Positions 9,211-17,748 of a DNA stretch of 64,000 nucleotides are shown piece after piece (within the stretch, counting starts at the first letter, position 1; each line of letters starts with the position of its first letter). The notes under the pieces were generated by a model. It had not been told where the DNA came from, searched no databases, and worked only from the letters and a program-made list of their open reading frames with translations. Location: positions 124,001 to 188,000 of the forward strand of contig JBOEGW010000001.1 of NCBI GenBank assembly GCA_050633625.1. Direction: 5' to 3'. Made by a program: the position numbers and the translations under genes. The stretch comes from JBOEGW01 sp050633625 (lineage in GTDB: Bacteria > Pseudomonadota > Alphaproteobacteria > Rhodobacterales > Rhodobacteraceae).

Positions 9211-10440
9211 TTACCTTTCAATGAGGGCGCTGACGGCGGACTTGAAGACCGGGTTGAGAGATGAAAATCCGCGATAAGATACGCCAAAGGATCGACATCT
9301 TTGTCGTTTCTCGTCTGGGCTTTCCTCAAAATACCTTTCGATCTCGGGCCACGCCGCATGAATGCAGGCGTCATCAAAACTATCCACGACCACGCCAACG
9401 TCTTGTTCCTGCGCGTGAATATAGTCCTCCGAGACACCTGTTGAGGTCAAAAATGGCATGCCTGCGCATAAATACTCCCCTACCTTTATGCTGGAGCGAA
9501 ACTTCTGTCCGGGTCCAGGGGGGATGGTGATCAGGCCGATGTCGCCCGCACTATAATAGCGCTCGATTTCATCATAAGAAGATTGGCAAATCGAATACCT
9601 ATGCGCTGGGACCTTCGCTTGGTCAAAGAGGTCTTGAATATCTTCTGGCGCGTTCGGAGATACGATAAGCATGTGCAAAGACGGGTCATGTTCCAGCATA
9701 CACGAAAATGCGCGCGCCGTTTCGATTCCATAATAAAGCCCGCCAAACTTTCCAGTATAAAGAACGACGCTTTGATTTTGTTCAATCCCAAGCGATTTTC
9801 GCGTTGTGCGCCGGGCCTCGGGGTCAAAGGAGAATTTAGTGTCATTCACAACACTTGGGATGCGAAAAAACGTTGCTCTTGCCTTCCATTTATTTAGGCG
9901 ATCCCCCATAAACCGAGTGCCGGACGCGATCACATGAGCAAATTTCGCAGATCGTTTTTCGAGGATGCGCGTTATTTTATACTGCTTGCTCTCCTCCGAC
10001 CAAGCACCGGCATCGCGAGAGATTTCGCTATGTGGCTCATAGGAGTGAATGAAGAGGCGCATGCGTAGGACCGTGGCGCAGAGGTAAGAAAATGCCCCGG
10101 CGATTGCGCAAAATGCGATGATGTGTTTCCACCCTTTTGCGCGGAGTTTCGCTAGGGTTAAGAAACCGGCGAACACATCGCGAAGTTTCGTCGCCAATCC
10201 CATGCCGGGGTGCCAGTCTAGTGGCGTCCATTCCAATCCAGCATCGCGCCAAATGTCTACTTGCGCTAGTTGTTCAGGGGTGAGCGGGAAGTTTTCGTCT
10301 TCAAATGTAATGACATGAAACCGAACCGGTGCGTCTTCGTCCTCCAAGTAGTCCTTGATGAACAGCCAAAAATTGCCCTGAACGAGGGGGTCGAAAAACC
10401 GATTGTATAAGAAAATGACGACAGGTGTTTTGGCGGGCAT
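9211..10440 (-). CDS. Glycosyltransferase, GT-B fold (GT4-like)
   Basis: This 409-residue protein has an N-terminal half that starts PVVIFLYNRFFDPLVQGN and contains HSYEPHSEISRDAG. The C-terminal nucleotide-sugar domain has VVLYTGKFGGLYYGIETA, YYSAGDIGLITIPPGPG and SSIKVGEYLCAGMPFLTSTG, the GT4-type E-containing motif. The start at 10440 is the first ATG; an 18-nt gap precedes it after the upstream GT stop. The gene is visibly richer in A and T than the rml genes, suggesting that this part of the cluster was acquired separately. The sugar specificity is unknown. Confidence 0.8.
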   Translation of the reverse strand: MPAKTPVVIFLYNRFFDPLVQGNFWLFIKDYLEDEDAPVRFHVITFEDENFPLTPEQLAQVDIWRDAGLEWTPLDWHPGMGLATKLRDVFAGFLTLAKLRAKGWKHIIAFCAIAGAFSYLCATVLRMRLFIHSYEPHSEISRDAGAWSEESKQYKITRILEKRSAKFAHVIASGTRFMGDRLNKWKARATFFRIPSVVNDTKFSFDPEARRTTRKSLGIEQNQSVVLYTGKFGGLYYGIETARAFSCMLEHDPSLHMLIVSPNAPEDIQDLFDQAKVPAHRYSICQSSYDEIERYYSAGDIGLITIPPGPGQKFRSSIKVGEYLCAGMPFLTSTGVSEDYIHAQEQDVGVVVDSFDDACIHAAWPEIERYFEESPDEKRQRCRSFGVSYRGFSSLNPVFKSAVSALIER

Positions 10441-10458
10441 CGGGGGTGTAACTTCCTG

Positions 10459-11553
10459 CTAATTGATGAGCTGGCCGCGTGCGCCAAGCGCCTGCGCAAT
10501 CCTGGTGAGCTGTTTGTCGTAAGTGTTATCCAGAGCAAAATCGCGTCTCGCAGAGCGGCGTTCAGGGGCGTTATAGCGTGGCAGGTCTGTGGCGACTTTT
10601 TCAAAGAGTGCGAGGTAGTCATCATGGTCGCCAATTTGGCTCGTCATTTCGATAAGGTCGGGTCTATCTTTATATTCTTCCGTGAAAGTAGATACGCAAA
10701 CAGTACCGCTCATCATATATTCCATGACTTTATGTGGATTGGACTGGTCGTTGAAATGTTCTTTCTGATAGGTCACCATCAAAATATCGGCACTGGCGAG
10801 AATTGCCGGAAGCTCGTGCGCGGGTATTTTACCGTGGAGGGTGGCATTTTTATTGTCCAGCAGCTTCGCCCTAAATGGGTCGCCCTCTGTAAACCCGCCG
10901 AAAAAGTGAAACGAAATGTCAGGAAAAGATGTTACGCAGGCAATGATAAGGTCGCAATCCAGGTAGGCCATGGACATATTGCCGGCATAAACACAGTTTA
11001 CTTTATTGTCGTGGAGCGAGGTGGGGACGGGCGCCTCTTCAATCTGTCCGGCTTGCGATCCGTGATTAATGATCGTGACATCATCACGGAATAAAGAAAG
11101 GGTCTTTTTGATCTGCGTGCTCGTGCAAAAAACACTGTCCGCCGAGCGGCAAGCTGTTTCGATATTGAAATCCTGATTGAGGTCGACTTGATGATAGATT
11201 TTCAGCCGTGCACCTGCGAAACCCATGTCAAAAAACCGAGAGTTTTCAAAGAGCCAGACAACTTCAATGGCCTGTTCGAGGATGTCTTCAAGCGCTTTAA
11301 GCCACCTTTGCTCCAAGCGCCGACGTACCCAAGGTGGCAGGTAGCGCATCCCTGAAAACACCTTCGGAGAATGAACAACACGGAGGGAAACGCCTTGGTA
11401 GGTGACGGGTTCCACATACATGGATCCACAGGCTTCTGGTGGGCCAAAAAACACCACGTCATGCCCCCTTTTGGCCAATTCGAGTGCATAGTGATGTTTG
11501 CTCACGAAATGCCCATGCCAAGGCTCTGGAGATATTATCAATATGACGCTCAA
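10459..11553 (-). CDS. Glycosyltransferase, GT-B fold
   Basis: The 364-residue protein starts VILIISPEPWHGHFVSKHH and then KRGHDVVFFGPP, typical of a GT-B acceptor domain. The donor domain carries CVYAGNMSMAYLDCDLI, ISFHFFGGFTEGDPF and NPHKVMEYMMSGTVCVSTF, corresponding to the GT4 E-x-x-x-G region. It probably adds a sugar to the repeat unit. It is AT-richer than the genes at both ends of the operon. The upstream gene is the small sulfotransferase-like protein, 20 nt away. Family placement beyond GT-B is uncertain. Confidence 0.78.
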   Translation of the reverse strand: MSVILIISPEPWHGHFVSKHHYALELAKRGHDVVFFGPPEACGSMYVEPVTYQGVSLRVVHSPKVFSGMRYLPPWVRRRLEQRWLKALEDILEQAIEVVWLFENSRFFDMGFAGARLKIYHQVDLNQDFNIETACRSADSVFCTSTQIKKTLSLFRDDVTIINHGSQAGQIEEAPVPTSLHDNKVNCVYAGNMSMAYLDCDLIIACVTSFPDISFHFFGGFTEGDPFRAKLLDNKNATLHGKIPAHELPAILASADILMVTYQKEHFNDQSNPHKVMEYMMSGTVCVSTFTEEYKDRPDLIEMTSQIGDHDDYLALFEKVATDLPRYNAPERRSARRDFALDNTYDKQLTRIAQALGARGQLIN

Positions 11554-11573
11554 GTTAATTCCGATATTGAAAT

Positions 11574-12323
11574 TTAAAAAGAAGATTTGTTAGAGTGCAC
11601 ATGCGTAAAGCTGTCTTCAGACACGGTTAATCCGCAGAACTTCAATATATCGGATTGTCCATCGTCTGAATTAAGGGATGTGGTTGGGAATATCTCAATA
11701 GATTTTGGGTGAATTTCCATAAGCGCTTCTACTTCAGAATAATAATAATCGTACCAATCTGCCACATAGTCTTCGAGTGATGTTGAATTGGTTTTTGTCG
11801 ACGGAAAAAGTCTATCCCAAATGTGATTTTTGACCCACCTGGTATCGTTCTCGCTTGACCAAGGGTTCCGGTGAGTTGATTTGCCGGATAATTTAAACCG
11901 AAATTTGGTTAGTGCAGAGTATCCATGTGTATTCAGCTTTTTTGTGAAGCTAAACACTGTTTCGTCGCGATCTCGCTTCATGCAAGGGAATTTTGCCTGC
12001 GGTTCAATGCTCAGTATATGGCGCACGTATGGAAGGTAGTACAAAGCGACATCACCGACAGTGTGGATATTTTCCCGATCAATTTTGCTTAAGCGACTAG
12101 AGTGGTCGGGGCCGACCATGTCTGTCACAATGAGGTCTTGTTGATGGTCTATAAGGTGTTGAAATTGTTTAATGACGGCGGAAACGTTTCGCTCCGCCCC
12201 GTGCCACGACATGCAAGAAGGCGCCAATTCGTGAAAGCACATCGCGCCAGATTGGTGGTTGATGAGGTCTGCAAGAGAGTGCGTTCCGCTGCGTCCTGAT
12301 CCCAGTCCAATACTAATCGTCAT
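11574..12323 (-). CDS. Small sulfotransferase-like protein
   Basis: The 249-residue protein begins ISIGLGSGRSGTHSLADLI, matching the P-loop-like phosphosulfate binding motif of PAPS sulfotransferases (G-x-x-R-S-G-T-x-x-L). Downstream, FPCMKRDRDETVFSFTKKL fits the 3'-phosphate binding R/S element. There is no signal peptide. It overlaps the GT25 gene by 4 nt. It is among the most AT-rich genes of the operon. With the second sulfotransferase at 8208-9206, it argues that the glycan carries sulfate groups. Acceptor specificity cannot be inferred. Confidence 0.72.
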   Translation of the reverse strand: MTISIGLGSGRSGTHSLADLINHQSGAMCFHELAPSCMSWHGAERNVSAVIKQFQHLIDHQQDLIVTDMVGPDHSSRLSKIDRENIHTVGDVALYYLPYVRHILSIEPQAKFPCMKRDRDETVFSFTKKLNTHGYSALTKFRFKLSGKSTHRNPWSSENDTRWVKNHIWDRLFPSTKTNSTSLEDYVADWYDYYYSEVEALMEIHPKSIEIFPTTSLNSDDGQSDILKFCGLTVSEDSFTHVHSNKSSF

Positions 12324-13063
12324 AGCGGTGTTCCCCCCCCGGATTTAGCAATTCTTGCCTTTGCAGCGTTGACATTTCTTCTGTGCCGGTGCCCGGCGAG
12401 TTTCACCATTTTGAAGCGTGTAAACCTGAGGCGAAGCGCATCGAAAAGGGACGGATTTTGCGATGTAAGGCTTCGGTCCGCTCCCGGTGTATGGATATTC
12501 GAGGCCGCGCCATCATGAGTAAAAATAGGCGAGTAGTAAGGTATAACCGAGCAGTCCATGAAAACCTCTTGCCAGTTATCGGCCTTGTCGAGAATCGTGT
12601 TGTATCGCGCGTGCAGTATTAGGGCCATGCTGGGGGATATATAATAAGCAGATGCACCCCAAAAACCGTCAGACGTTTCTGCTACAGAAATATTTGGAAG
12701 AATTTCACTTTTTTGAAAGATGTGACGGTATTCGGAAAACGAGACAAAATCTGGGGCATTGAGCGCAGCGATAACTGATTTAACTTTGGAAAGCGTCTCA
12801 GCATCTAAATGAATATCGTCTTCCAATATGAGTGCTGGCTTGGCGGCCTGTTCGATGCGTTTGTAGGCTTCGACATGCGCCAATGTGCACCCAAGCTCGC
12901 CTGGAAGCAGGAGTGAACGGGCGGCTTCGACACGCGTTTTCATGTGATCGAAGTAGTCTTGAGCGGACATTTTGGCCCCCCAAACCGGGGCGATACGATG
13001 AACGCCAATTTGTTCTTCAAACGGGGTGAGAGCATCGCAGATTTTATAGAAGTCAAATGTCAT
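12320..13063 (-). CDS. Glycosyltransferase family 25-like protein
   Basis: The protein has 247 residues from the ATG at 13063, which overlaps the ABC transporter stop by 11 nt. Family 25 features are GELGCTLAHVEAYKRI (the G-x-x-x-C-x-x-S/A-H element) followed by ALILEDDIHLDAETL, where EDD is the acidic motif. ASAYYISPSMALILHA fits the later conserved region. These enzymes are usually LPS galactosyl- or related transferases. The C-terminal 30 residues are basic (KMVKLAGHRHRRN). It forms part of the cluster's transferase set. Confidence 0.82.
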   Translation of the reverse strand: MTFDFYKICDALTPFEEQIGVHRIAPVWGAKMSAQDYFDHMKTRVEAARSLLLPGELGCTLAHVEAYKRIEQAAKPALILEDDIHLDAETLSKVKSVIAALNAPDFVSFSEYRHIFQKSEILPNISVAETSDGFWGASAYYISPSMALILHARYNTILDKADNWQEVFMDCSVIPYYSPIFTHDGAASNIHTPGADRSLTSQNPSLFDALRLRFTRFKMVKLAGHRHRRNVNAAKARIAKSGGGTPL

Positions 13064-14873
13064 GGTTATGTCTCTTGATGACGTCTTGATACGTTTGCGT
13101 GCTGGCGATCTGCCCGTTTTCAAGCGTAATAATGCGATCACAACTTTTGAGCGTCGTGAGCCTGTGCGCGATCATTAAGAGGGTGGGCGCACCGGGTAGG
13201 CCATGGATTGTATCCATAATCCGTTCCTCTGTGGCCCCATCCAGCGCGCTTGTTGCCTCGTCCAACACAATAACATCGGCTTTTTTGTATAAAGCTCGTG
13301 CAATACCGATCCGTTGGCGTTGCCCCCCCGAAATGCGATTGCCCCGTTCACCAACAGAGGTTGCGAAGCCCGATTGGCCATCGTTCACGAATGTTGCTAT
13401 GTCGGCGGCCTGCGCGACAGCCACCACCCTTTGAGCATCAATTTTATCCGCCGGAATGCCAAAGCCAATGTTTTCTGCAACAGAGGCGTCCGTGAGATAG
13501 ATGGCTTGCGGCACATGCGCAATGCGCTTGCCCCAGACCCGCCGGGATGCCGGGGTCATTGGGATTTCGTCGACCAACATCTGTCCTTTTGTTGGTGTAA
13601 GCAGCCCCATAATGAGGTCAATAAGCGTGCTTTTCCCAGCGCCTGTTTGCCCAATTACGCCAATGGTTTCCCCGCGTTTGATGCGCAAGGTTATGCCCTT
13701 TAAAATCCAAGGGGTGTCCTCGGAGTAGCGAAACCATACGTCTTTCAGGAGGATGTCGTTCTCAAAAGAAATGGGGCCGCTTTGAGCGGGCGTGGCGGAA
13801 GGTGGCTCGGCGTGTTCAAACAAACTTAACGCGTCTTCCATGCTCGGCACCGCACCGCGAAATGTTGCCCAATTCACAGTCATCAATTGAGTAGCAGGCA
13901 AGATTTTAAGGGCGCCGACCGCGACCAAAGACAGGGTCGGCAGGGCTGCGGAGGTTTTCGAGTCGCCAAGAAAGAGCGAATAAGCAAGGCCAATAAGAAC
14001 AACAACAAATATCGCCTCCAAAAAATAACGGGGCGCGGAAACAAGAAATCCACTGCGGACTTGGTGGTGCCGCAGCGCGCGTTCCGTGCTGGAAAGGTCG
14101 TTGGCAAATTGATCTTGCGCATCGTCGAGAATGATCTCGCGAATACCGCTTCGGGCGATTTGCAGCTTTTCCATGAATTGGTTTTGCAATGCCGCAATCG
14201 CTCGGCCTTGCCGATTGAGCGGCCCACGAAAGGTGAGGATCAGCACGATCAAGATTGTGGCGACGGACGCCCCTAGGACAAGCGTGATTGTTGGCTCCAC
14301 CAAAAACAAAGTTGTTGAAATTGAAGACGCGAGGACAAAGGCCCCGAAGGTCGCAAAAATTGGTATGAGCCCCTTCAAGACAATTTCGTTGACCTTTTGA
14401 AGGTTGGCGATGAAATAGCTGCTGCTCAAGCGTGATTGTTGTGCATAGGGCAGGGATAAAGTGTGGCGAAACGCTTTTGCCGCAAAGTCAGATCCGATCG
14501 CGAAGGACAGACGCATGCTGACAAAGAGGTAAACGAGGCGCAGGGCCGCAGAGAGAAGCACAAAACCGATGTATATTATGGCGATTGGGCCGCGAAGGGC
14601 GCTGGCATCTGAAACCTTTAACCAGACAATGAGGGGTTGAAGAACCTCCAGCTTTAGGGCGGCCGCAGGATCAGCCAGAACAGACACAACGGGGATGACC
14701 GCTGCCAAAGTCACAACCTCCATGGCCAACCCCAACAGAAGGAAAAGACACATAGTGACGAGCTGTCGCCGCCGCCGGCGCGAGACCAACGTCCAGATGC
14801 GCTGGATCAGTCGAAACGTGCCAACAGCGGGTTGAGATGCGGGTTGAGATGTGTCGTGTTTGGTTTGGGTCAT
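13053..14873 (-). CDS. ABC transporter, fused permease and ATPase (polysaccharide flippase/exporter type)
   Basis: This 606-residue half-transporter has about six membrane segments in residues 35-330 and an ATPase domain afterwards. Walker A is GVIGQTGAGKSTLIDLIMG, the signature is RISGGQRQRIGIARALY, and Walker B is ADVIVLDEATSALDG, followed by the switch His in LLMIAHRLTTL. MsbA/PglK-type proteins of this architecture flip lipid-linked oligosaccharides across the inner membrane. The operon has no visible Wzx, so this is the likely flippase. It starts with an ATG overlapping the tviB stop. Confidence 0.9.
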   Translation of the reverse strand: MTQTKHDTSQPASQPAVGTFRLIQRIWTLVSRRRRRQLVTMCLFLLLGLAMEVVTLAAVIPVVSVLADPAAALKLEVLQPLIVWLKVSDASALRGPIAIIYIGFVLLSAALRLVYLFVSMRLSFAIGSDFAAKAFRHTLSLPYAQQSRLSSSYFIANLQKVNEIVLKGLIPIFATFGAFVLASSISTTLFLVEPTITLVLGASVATILIVLILTFRGPLNRQGRAIAALQNQFMEKLQIARSGIREIILDDAQDQFANDLSSTERALRHHQVRSGFLVSAPRYFLEAIFVVVLIGLAYSLFLGDSKTSAALPTLSLVAVGALKILPATQLMTVNWATFRGAVPSMEDALSLFEHAEPPSATPAQSGPISFENDILLKDVWFRYSEDTPWILKGITLRIKRGETIGVIGQTGAGKSTLIDLIMGLLTPTKGQMLVDEIPMTPASRRVWGKRIAHVPQAIYLTDASVAENIGFGIPADKIDAQRVVAVAQAADIATFVNDGQSGFATSVGERGNRISGGQRQRIGIARALYKKADVIVLDEATSALDGATEERIMDTIHGLPGAPTLLMIAHRLTTLKSCDRIITLENGQIASTQTYQDVIKRHNHDI

Positions 14874-16144
14874 AGCCGAATGTCGCTTTCGCCAAAATCG
14901 ACAGCATTCTTGATGTCACTCAAGACATGGTTTTCTTTGCCAAAAGCGCGCAGGCCAGCTGCCCCCATGTCGCGGAAGCGATCGTGGGCCACAGCCAATA
15001 AGACCCCATCATATGCTTCAGGCGCGGGGGTTTGGACAAGTTCGATCCCGTATTCTGCCTTCGCCTCATCTCCCGAGACCCAGGGGTCGTGCACATCGAC
15101 CAAAACTCCATAATCCTCAAGTTCCCGCACCACATCCACAACGCGCGTATTGCGCAAATCAGGGCAATTTTCCTTAAAGGCCAACCCCAAAACAAGCACC
15201 TTGGCACCCGCGACCTGAATATGGCGTTTGATCATTTCCTTGACCAATTGCCCCGCCACATAGGCCCCCATTCCATCGTTGATGCGCCGCCCGGCCAAAA
15301 TCACTTGCGGATGATACCCAAGCGCCTCGGCTTTATGGGTCAGGTAGTATGGATCAACGCCAATACAGTGACCGCCCACCAAACCTGGGCGAAATGGCAG
15401 GAAATTCCACTTTGTACCGGCGGCCTTGAGGACAGCTTCGGTATCAATCCCCATCTTGTTGAAAATGATCGCAAGTTCATTGATGAGCGCAATGTTCAGG
15501 TCACGTTGAGTGTTCTCAATCACCTTCGCCGCTTCGGCCACACGGATACTTTCCGCTTTATAAGTTCCGGCGGTGATGATGCTGGCATAGAGCGCATCAA
15601 TCGTTTCAGCGGCTTGCGGGGTGGACCCAGAGGTAACTTTCGTGATGGTCGGTAAGCGGTGCTCCTTGTCGCCGGGATTGATCCGCTCTGGAGAATAGCC
15701 ACACTGGAAGTCGGTGTTGAATTGAAGCCCCGACACGCGCTCCAACACAGGGACACAATCTTCTTCGGTCGCGCCGGGATAAACAGTGCTCTCAAAAATA
15801 ACGATGTCGCCCGGCTTGAGCACGGCCCCCACTGTTTCACAAGCGCGCAACAGCGGCGTGAGGTCCGGACGTTTCGAGCTGTCAATCGGGGTCGGCACTG
15901 TAACGATAAAGATTGTCGCCTCTTTGAGCGCTTCAGGGGCGCTCGCAAACTGCAAATAGGCAGCCTCGGCCAACTCATCGCTCGAAACCTCTAGCGTATG
16001 ATCGCGCCCCCCGCGCAACGCATCAATACGTGCGGCATTCACGTCAAAACCAATCACAGGGCGTTTTTTGCCAAACTCAACAGCCAACGGCAAACCGACA
16101 TACCCAAGCCCAATAACGGCAATTGGGGGCGCATGTACTGTCAT
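14870..16144 (-). CDS. tviB: TviB-like UDP-N-acetyl-hexosamine/UDP-sugar 6-dehydrogenase
   Basis: This NAD-dependent enzyme oxidises C6 of a UDP-sugar to a uronic acid. It has 424 residues from the ATG at 16144; a GTG at 16153 is in frame but sits too close to the GGAAAG ribosome site. Motifs are IAVIGLGYVGLPLAVEFGKK, ESTVYPGATEEDCVPVL, CGYSPERINPGDKEHRL, KVIENTQRDLNIALINELA and FRPGLVGGHCIGVDPYYL. The last contains the catalytic Cys in GGHCIGVDP. This pattern matches the Vi-antigen TviB/WbpO group better than UDP-glucose dehydrogenase Ugd. It pairs with the upstream epimerase. Confidence 0.88.
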   Translation of the reverse strand: MTVHAPPIAVIGLGYVGLPLAVEFGKKRPVIGFDVNAARIDALRGGRDHTLEVSSDELAEAAYLQFASAPEALKEATIFIVTVPTPIDSSKRPDLTPLLRACETVGAVLKPGDIVIFESTVYPGATEEDCVPVLERVSGLQFNTDFQCGYSPERINPGDKEHRLPTITKVTSGSTPQAAETIDALYASIITAGTYKAESIRVAEAAKVIENTQRDLNIALINELAIIFNKMGIDTEAVLKAAGTKWNFLPFRPGLVGGHCIGVDPYYLTHKAEALGYHPQVILAGRRINDGMGAYVAGQLVKEMIKRHIQVAGAKVLVLGLAFKENCPDLRNTRVVDVVRELEDYGVLVDVHDPWVSGDEAKAEYGIELVQTPAPEAYDGVLLAVAHDRFRDMGAAGLRAFGKENHVLSDIKNAVDFGESDIRL

Positions 16145-16149
16145 ATCAT

Positions 16150-17163
16150 TCACTTTCCATAATAATCCCGGAACCAGCCGACGAACCGCTCGATCCCAAC
16201 TTTAAAATCTGTTTCGGGTTGATAGCCTGTGAGGCGGCGCAGCAGGCTTGCGTCGGCCCATGAGTTTTGCACGTCCCCCTTTTGCATCCCCATGTAATTT
16301 CGGATCGCTTTTTTGCCCAACGTCTCTTCAATGGCATCGATGAAATCGAGGAGGCGCACCTTCTCGGAGTTGCCGATATTCACAACGCGGTAAGGCGCGA
16401 CCGCTGACAGGCTGTCGCCTTCGACCGGCTCGGCACCCGCATCTGGCAGAGGTGGCGGCGTGTCGATCAGCAAGCGGATGGCGCGGACGAGATCGTCGAC
16501 ATAGGTGAAATCCCGGTGCATGTCGCCGTTGTTGTAAATGTCCATGGGGCGCCCGTCCAAAATGGCATCTACGAACTTATACAGCGCTAAATCAGGCCGC
16601 CCCCAGGTGCCGTACACCGAGAAAAACCGGAACATGGTCGTCGGCAATTTCCACAGATGCGCATAGGAATGACCCATGCTTTCATTTGCTTTTTTCGTGG
16701 CGGCGTAGAGCGTGAGGGGCGTGTCTGTGTTGACGGTCTCGGTGAAGGGCATCTCCTCGCTGGCGCCATAAACGGAGGAGGTGGAGGCCATCAACAGGTG
16801 ATCAACGCCAAGGCGGCGCGCGGCTTCCATCACGTTGAAGGTGCCGATCACATTGGCGTCAATATAGGCGCGCGGGTGCTCAAGGCTGTAACGCACCCCG
16901 GCTTGCGCGGCGAGGTGCACGATGATGTCTGGTTCAAACTCATCCGCCGTTTTGTCAAACAACGTCTGGTCCTCAAGCATGCCTTCGGTGGCGGAAAAAT
17001 GCGGTGACTGGAGGAGCATGGCGTGGCGCCGTTGTTTCAGCGTGACGTCATAATAATCAGTCATCCCGTCGTAGCCATGTACCAGAAACCCTTCCTTGAG
17101 GAGATAGGTCGCCAGGTGAAACCCAATGAACCCGGCGGTGCCGGTGATGAGGACTTTACGCAT
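16150..17163 (-). CDS. lspL: UDP-glucuronate 4-epimerase-like NAD-dependent epimerase
   Basis: The 337-residue extended short-chain dehydrogenase begins VLITGTAGFIGFHLATYLL and contains FLVHGYDGMTDYYDVTLK, the hallmark of UDP-glucuronate 4-epimerases of the LspL/GAE group. HLAAQAGVRYSLEHPRAYI, the SSVYGA active-site serine region and YAATKKANESMGHSYAHL (YxxxK) follow. It would interconvert UDP-GlcA and UDP-GalA. Because its partner looks like TviB, the true substrate might be an N-acetylated uronate. It overlaps the MarR gene by 1 nt and ends next to the dehydrogenase start. Confidence 0.85.
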   Translation of the reverse strand: MRKVLITGTAGFIGFHLATYLLKEGFLVHGYDGMTDYYDVTLKQRRHAMLLQSPHFSATEGMLEDQTLFDKTADEFEPDIIVHLAAQAGVRYSLEHPRAYIDANVIGTFNVMEAARRLGVDHLLMASTSSVYGASEEMPFTETVNTDTPLTLYAATKKANESMGHSYAHLWKLPTTMFRFFSVYGTWGRPDLALYKFVDAILDGRPMDIYNNGDMHRDFTYVDDLVRAIRLLIDTPPPLPDAGAEPVEGDSLSAVAPYRVVNIGNSEKVRLLDFIDAIEETLGKKAIRNYMGMQKGDVQNSWADASLLRRLTGYQPETDFKVGIERFVGWFRDYYGK

Positions 17164-17531
17164 TAATCAGTGTCTTTCAGTGGTGTTGGGGGAAGGTCGC
17201 CCAGCTCGCTTTGCAGGGCATCTATCTCGGCCTTGAGGGCTTCATACTCTTTGATCTTGCGCGCGAGAAAATGTTTGGTGATCGCGGCTTTCTCCGCCAT
17301 GCCCTTTGGGGTGAGAAAATAGGCGTAGCGGCGTTTGTCTTGTGAGGCGGAAAAATTGCCAAGCTTAACCTGACCCTTTTCGATCAGCGCATTCAGGGCA
17401 TAGTGAACGCCGCCGACGCTAATGCCGACAGCCGCCGCCAATTCGCGTTGGCTCATTTCCGGGTTCTCTTGCAAGAGCCGCAAGAGGCGAAAGCGAACAT
17501 CGTCTTGGAGTTTAGAGCGTTGACCAGCCAT
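17163..17531 (-). CDS. MarR-type EPS-associated transcriptional regulator
   Basis: The 122-residue protein has a winged helix-turn-helix: RFRLLRLLQENPEMSQRELA, then VGISVGGVHYALNALIEKGQ and KRRYAYFLTPKGMAEKA. A C-terminal coiled-coil-like helix runs from about residue 85 to 112. This layout matches the MarR family found at the head of EPS clusters in alphaproteobacteria. It is the first gene of the operon, so autoregulation and control of the whole cluster are likely. The promoter should lie in 17532-17748. Confidence 0.85.
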   Translation of the reverse strand: MAGQRSKLQDDVRFRLLRLLQENPEMSQRELAAAVGISVGGVHYALNALIEKGQVKLGNFSASQDKRRYAYFLTPKGMAEKAAITKHFLARKIKEYEALKAEIDALQSELGDLPPTPLKDTD

Positions 17532-17616
17532 GAGACCTGAAGGATCGGCGCGCGGCGCACAGGAGAGTGAAAAGGGGCGAAACCTGACAGTTGATTGGGG
17601 GAACGGCTACCGCATG

Positions 17617-17637
17617 AAGACTGCCTTTAGGCGTCTT
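17617..17637. promoter_or_regulatory. Imperfect palindrome upstream of the EPS operon
   Basis: The segment reads AAGAC-t-GCCT-tt-AGGC-GTCTT: two arms with one unpaired base and a 2-base centre. It lies about 85 bp upstream of the MarR start, in the 217-bp region between the two minus-strand operons. No T-run follows on either strand, so it is more likely a protein-binding site than a terminator. Assignment to the MarR regulator is a guess. Confidence 0.4.
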
Positions 17638-17748
17638 GAGCGGCGGAACTACAATTTTTTGGCGACTCACCCACATCGTTCAATTTTGAGCAATACCACG
17701 CAAACCCTCTCTATGAAAACGCCCATGATCGGTTTTCTTGAGTGTGCC

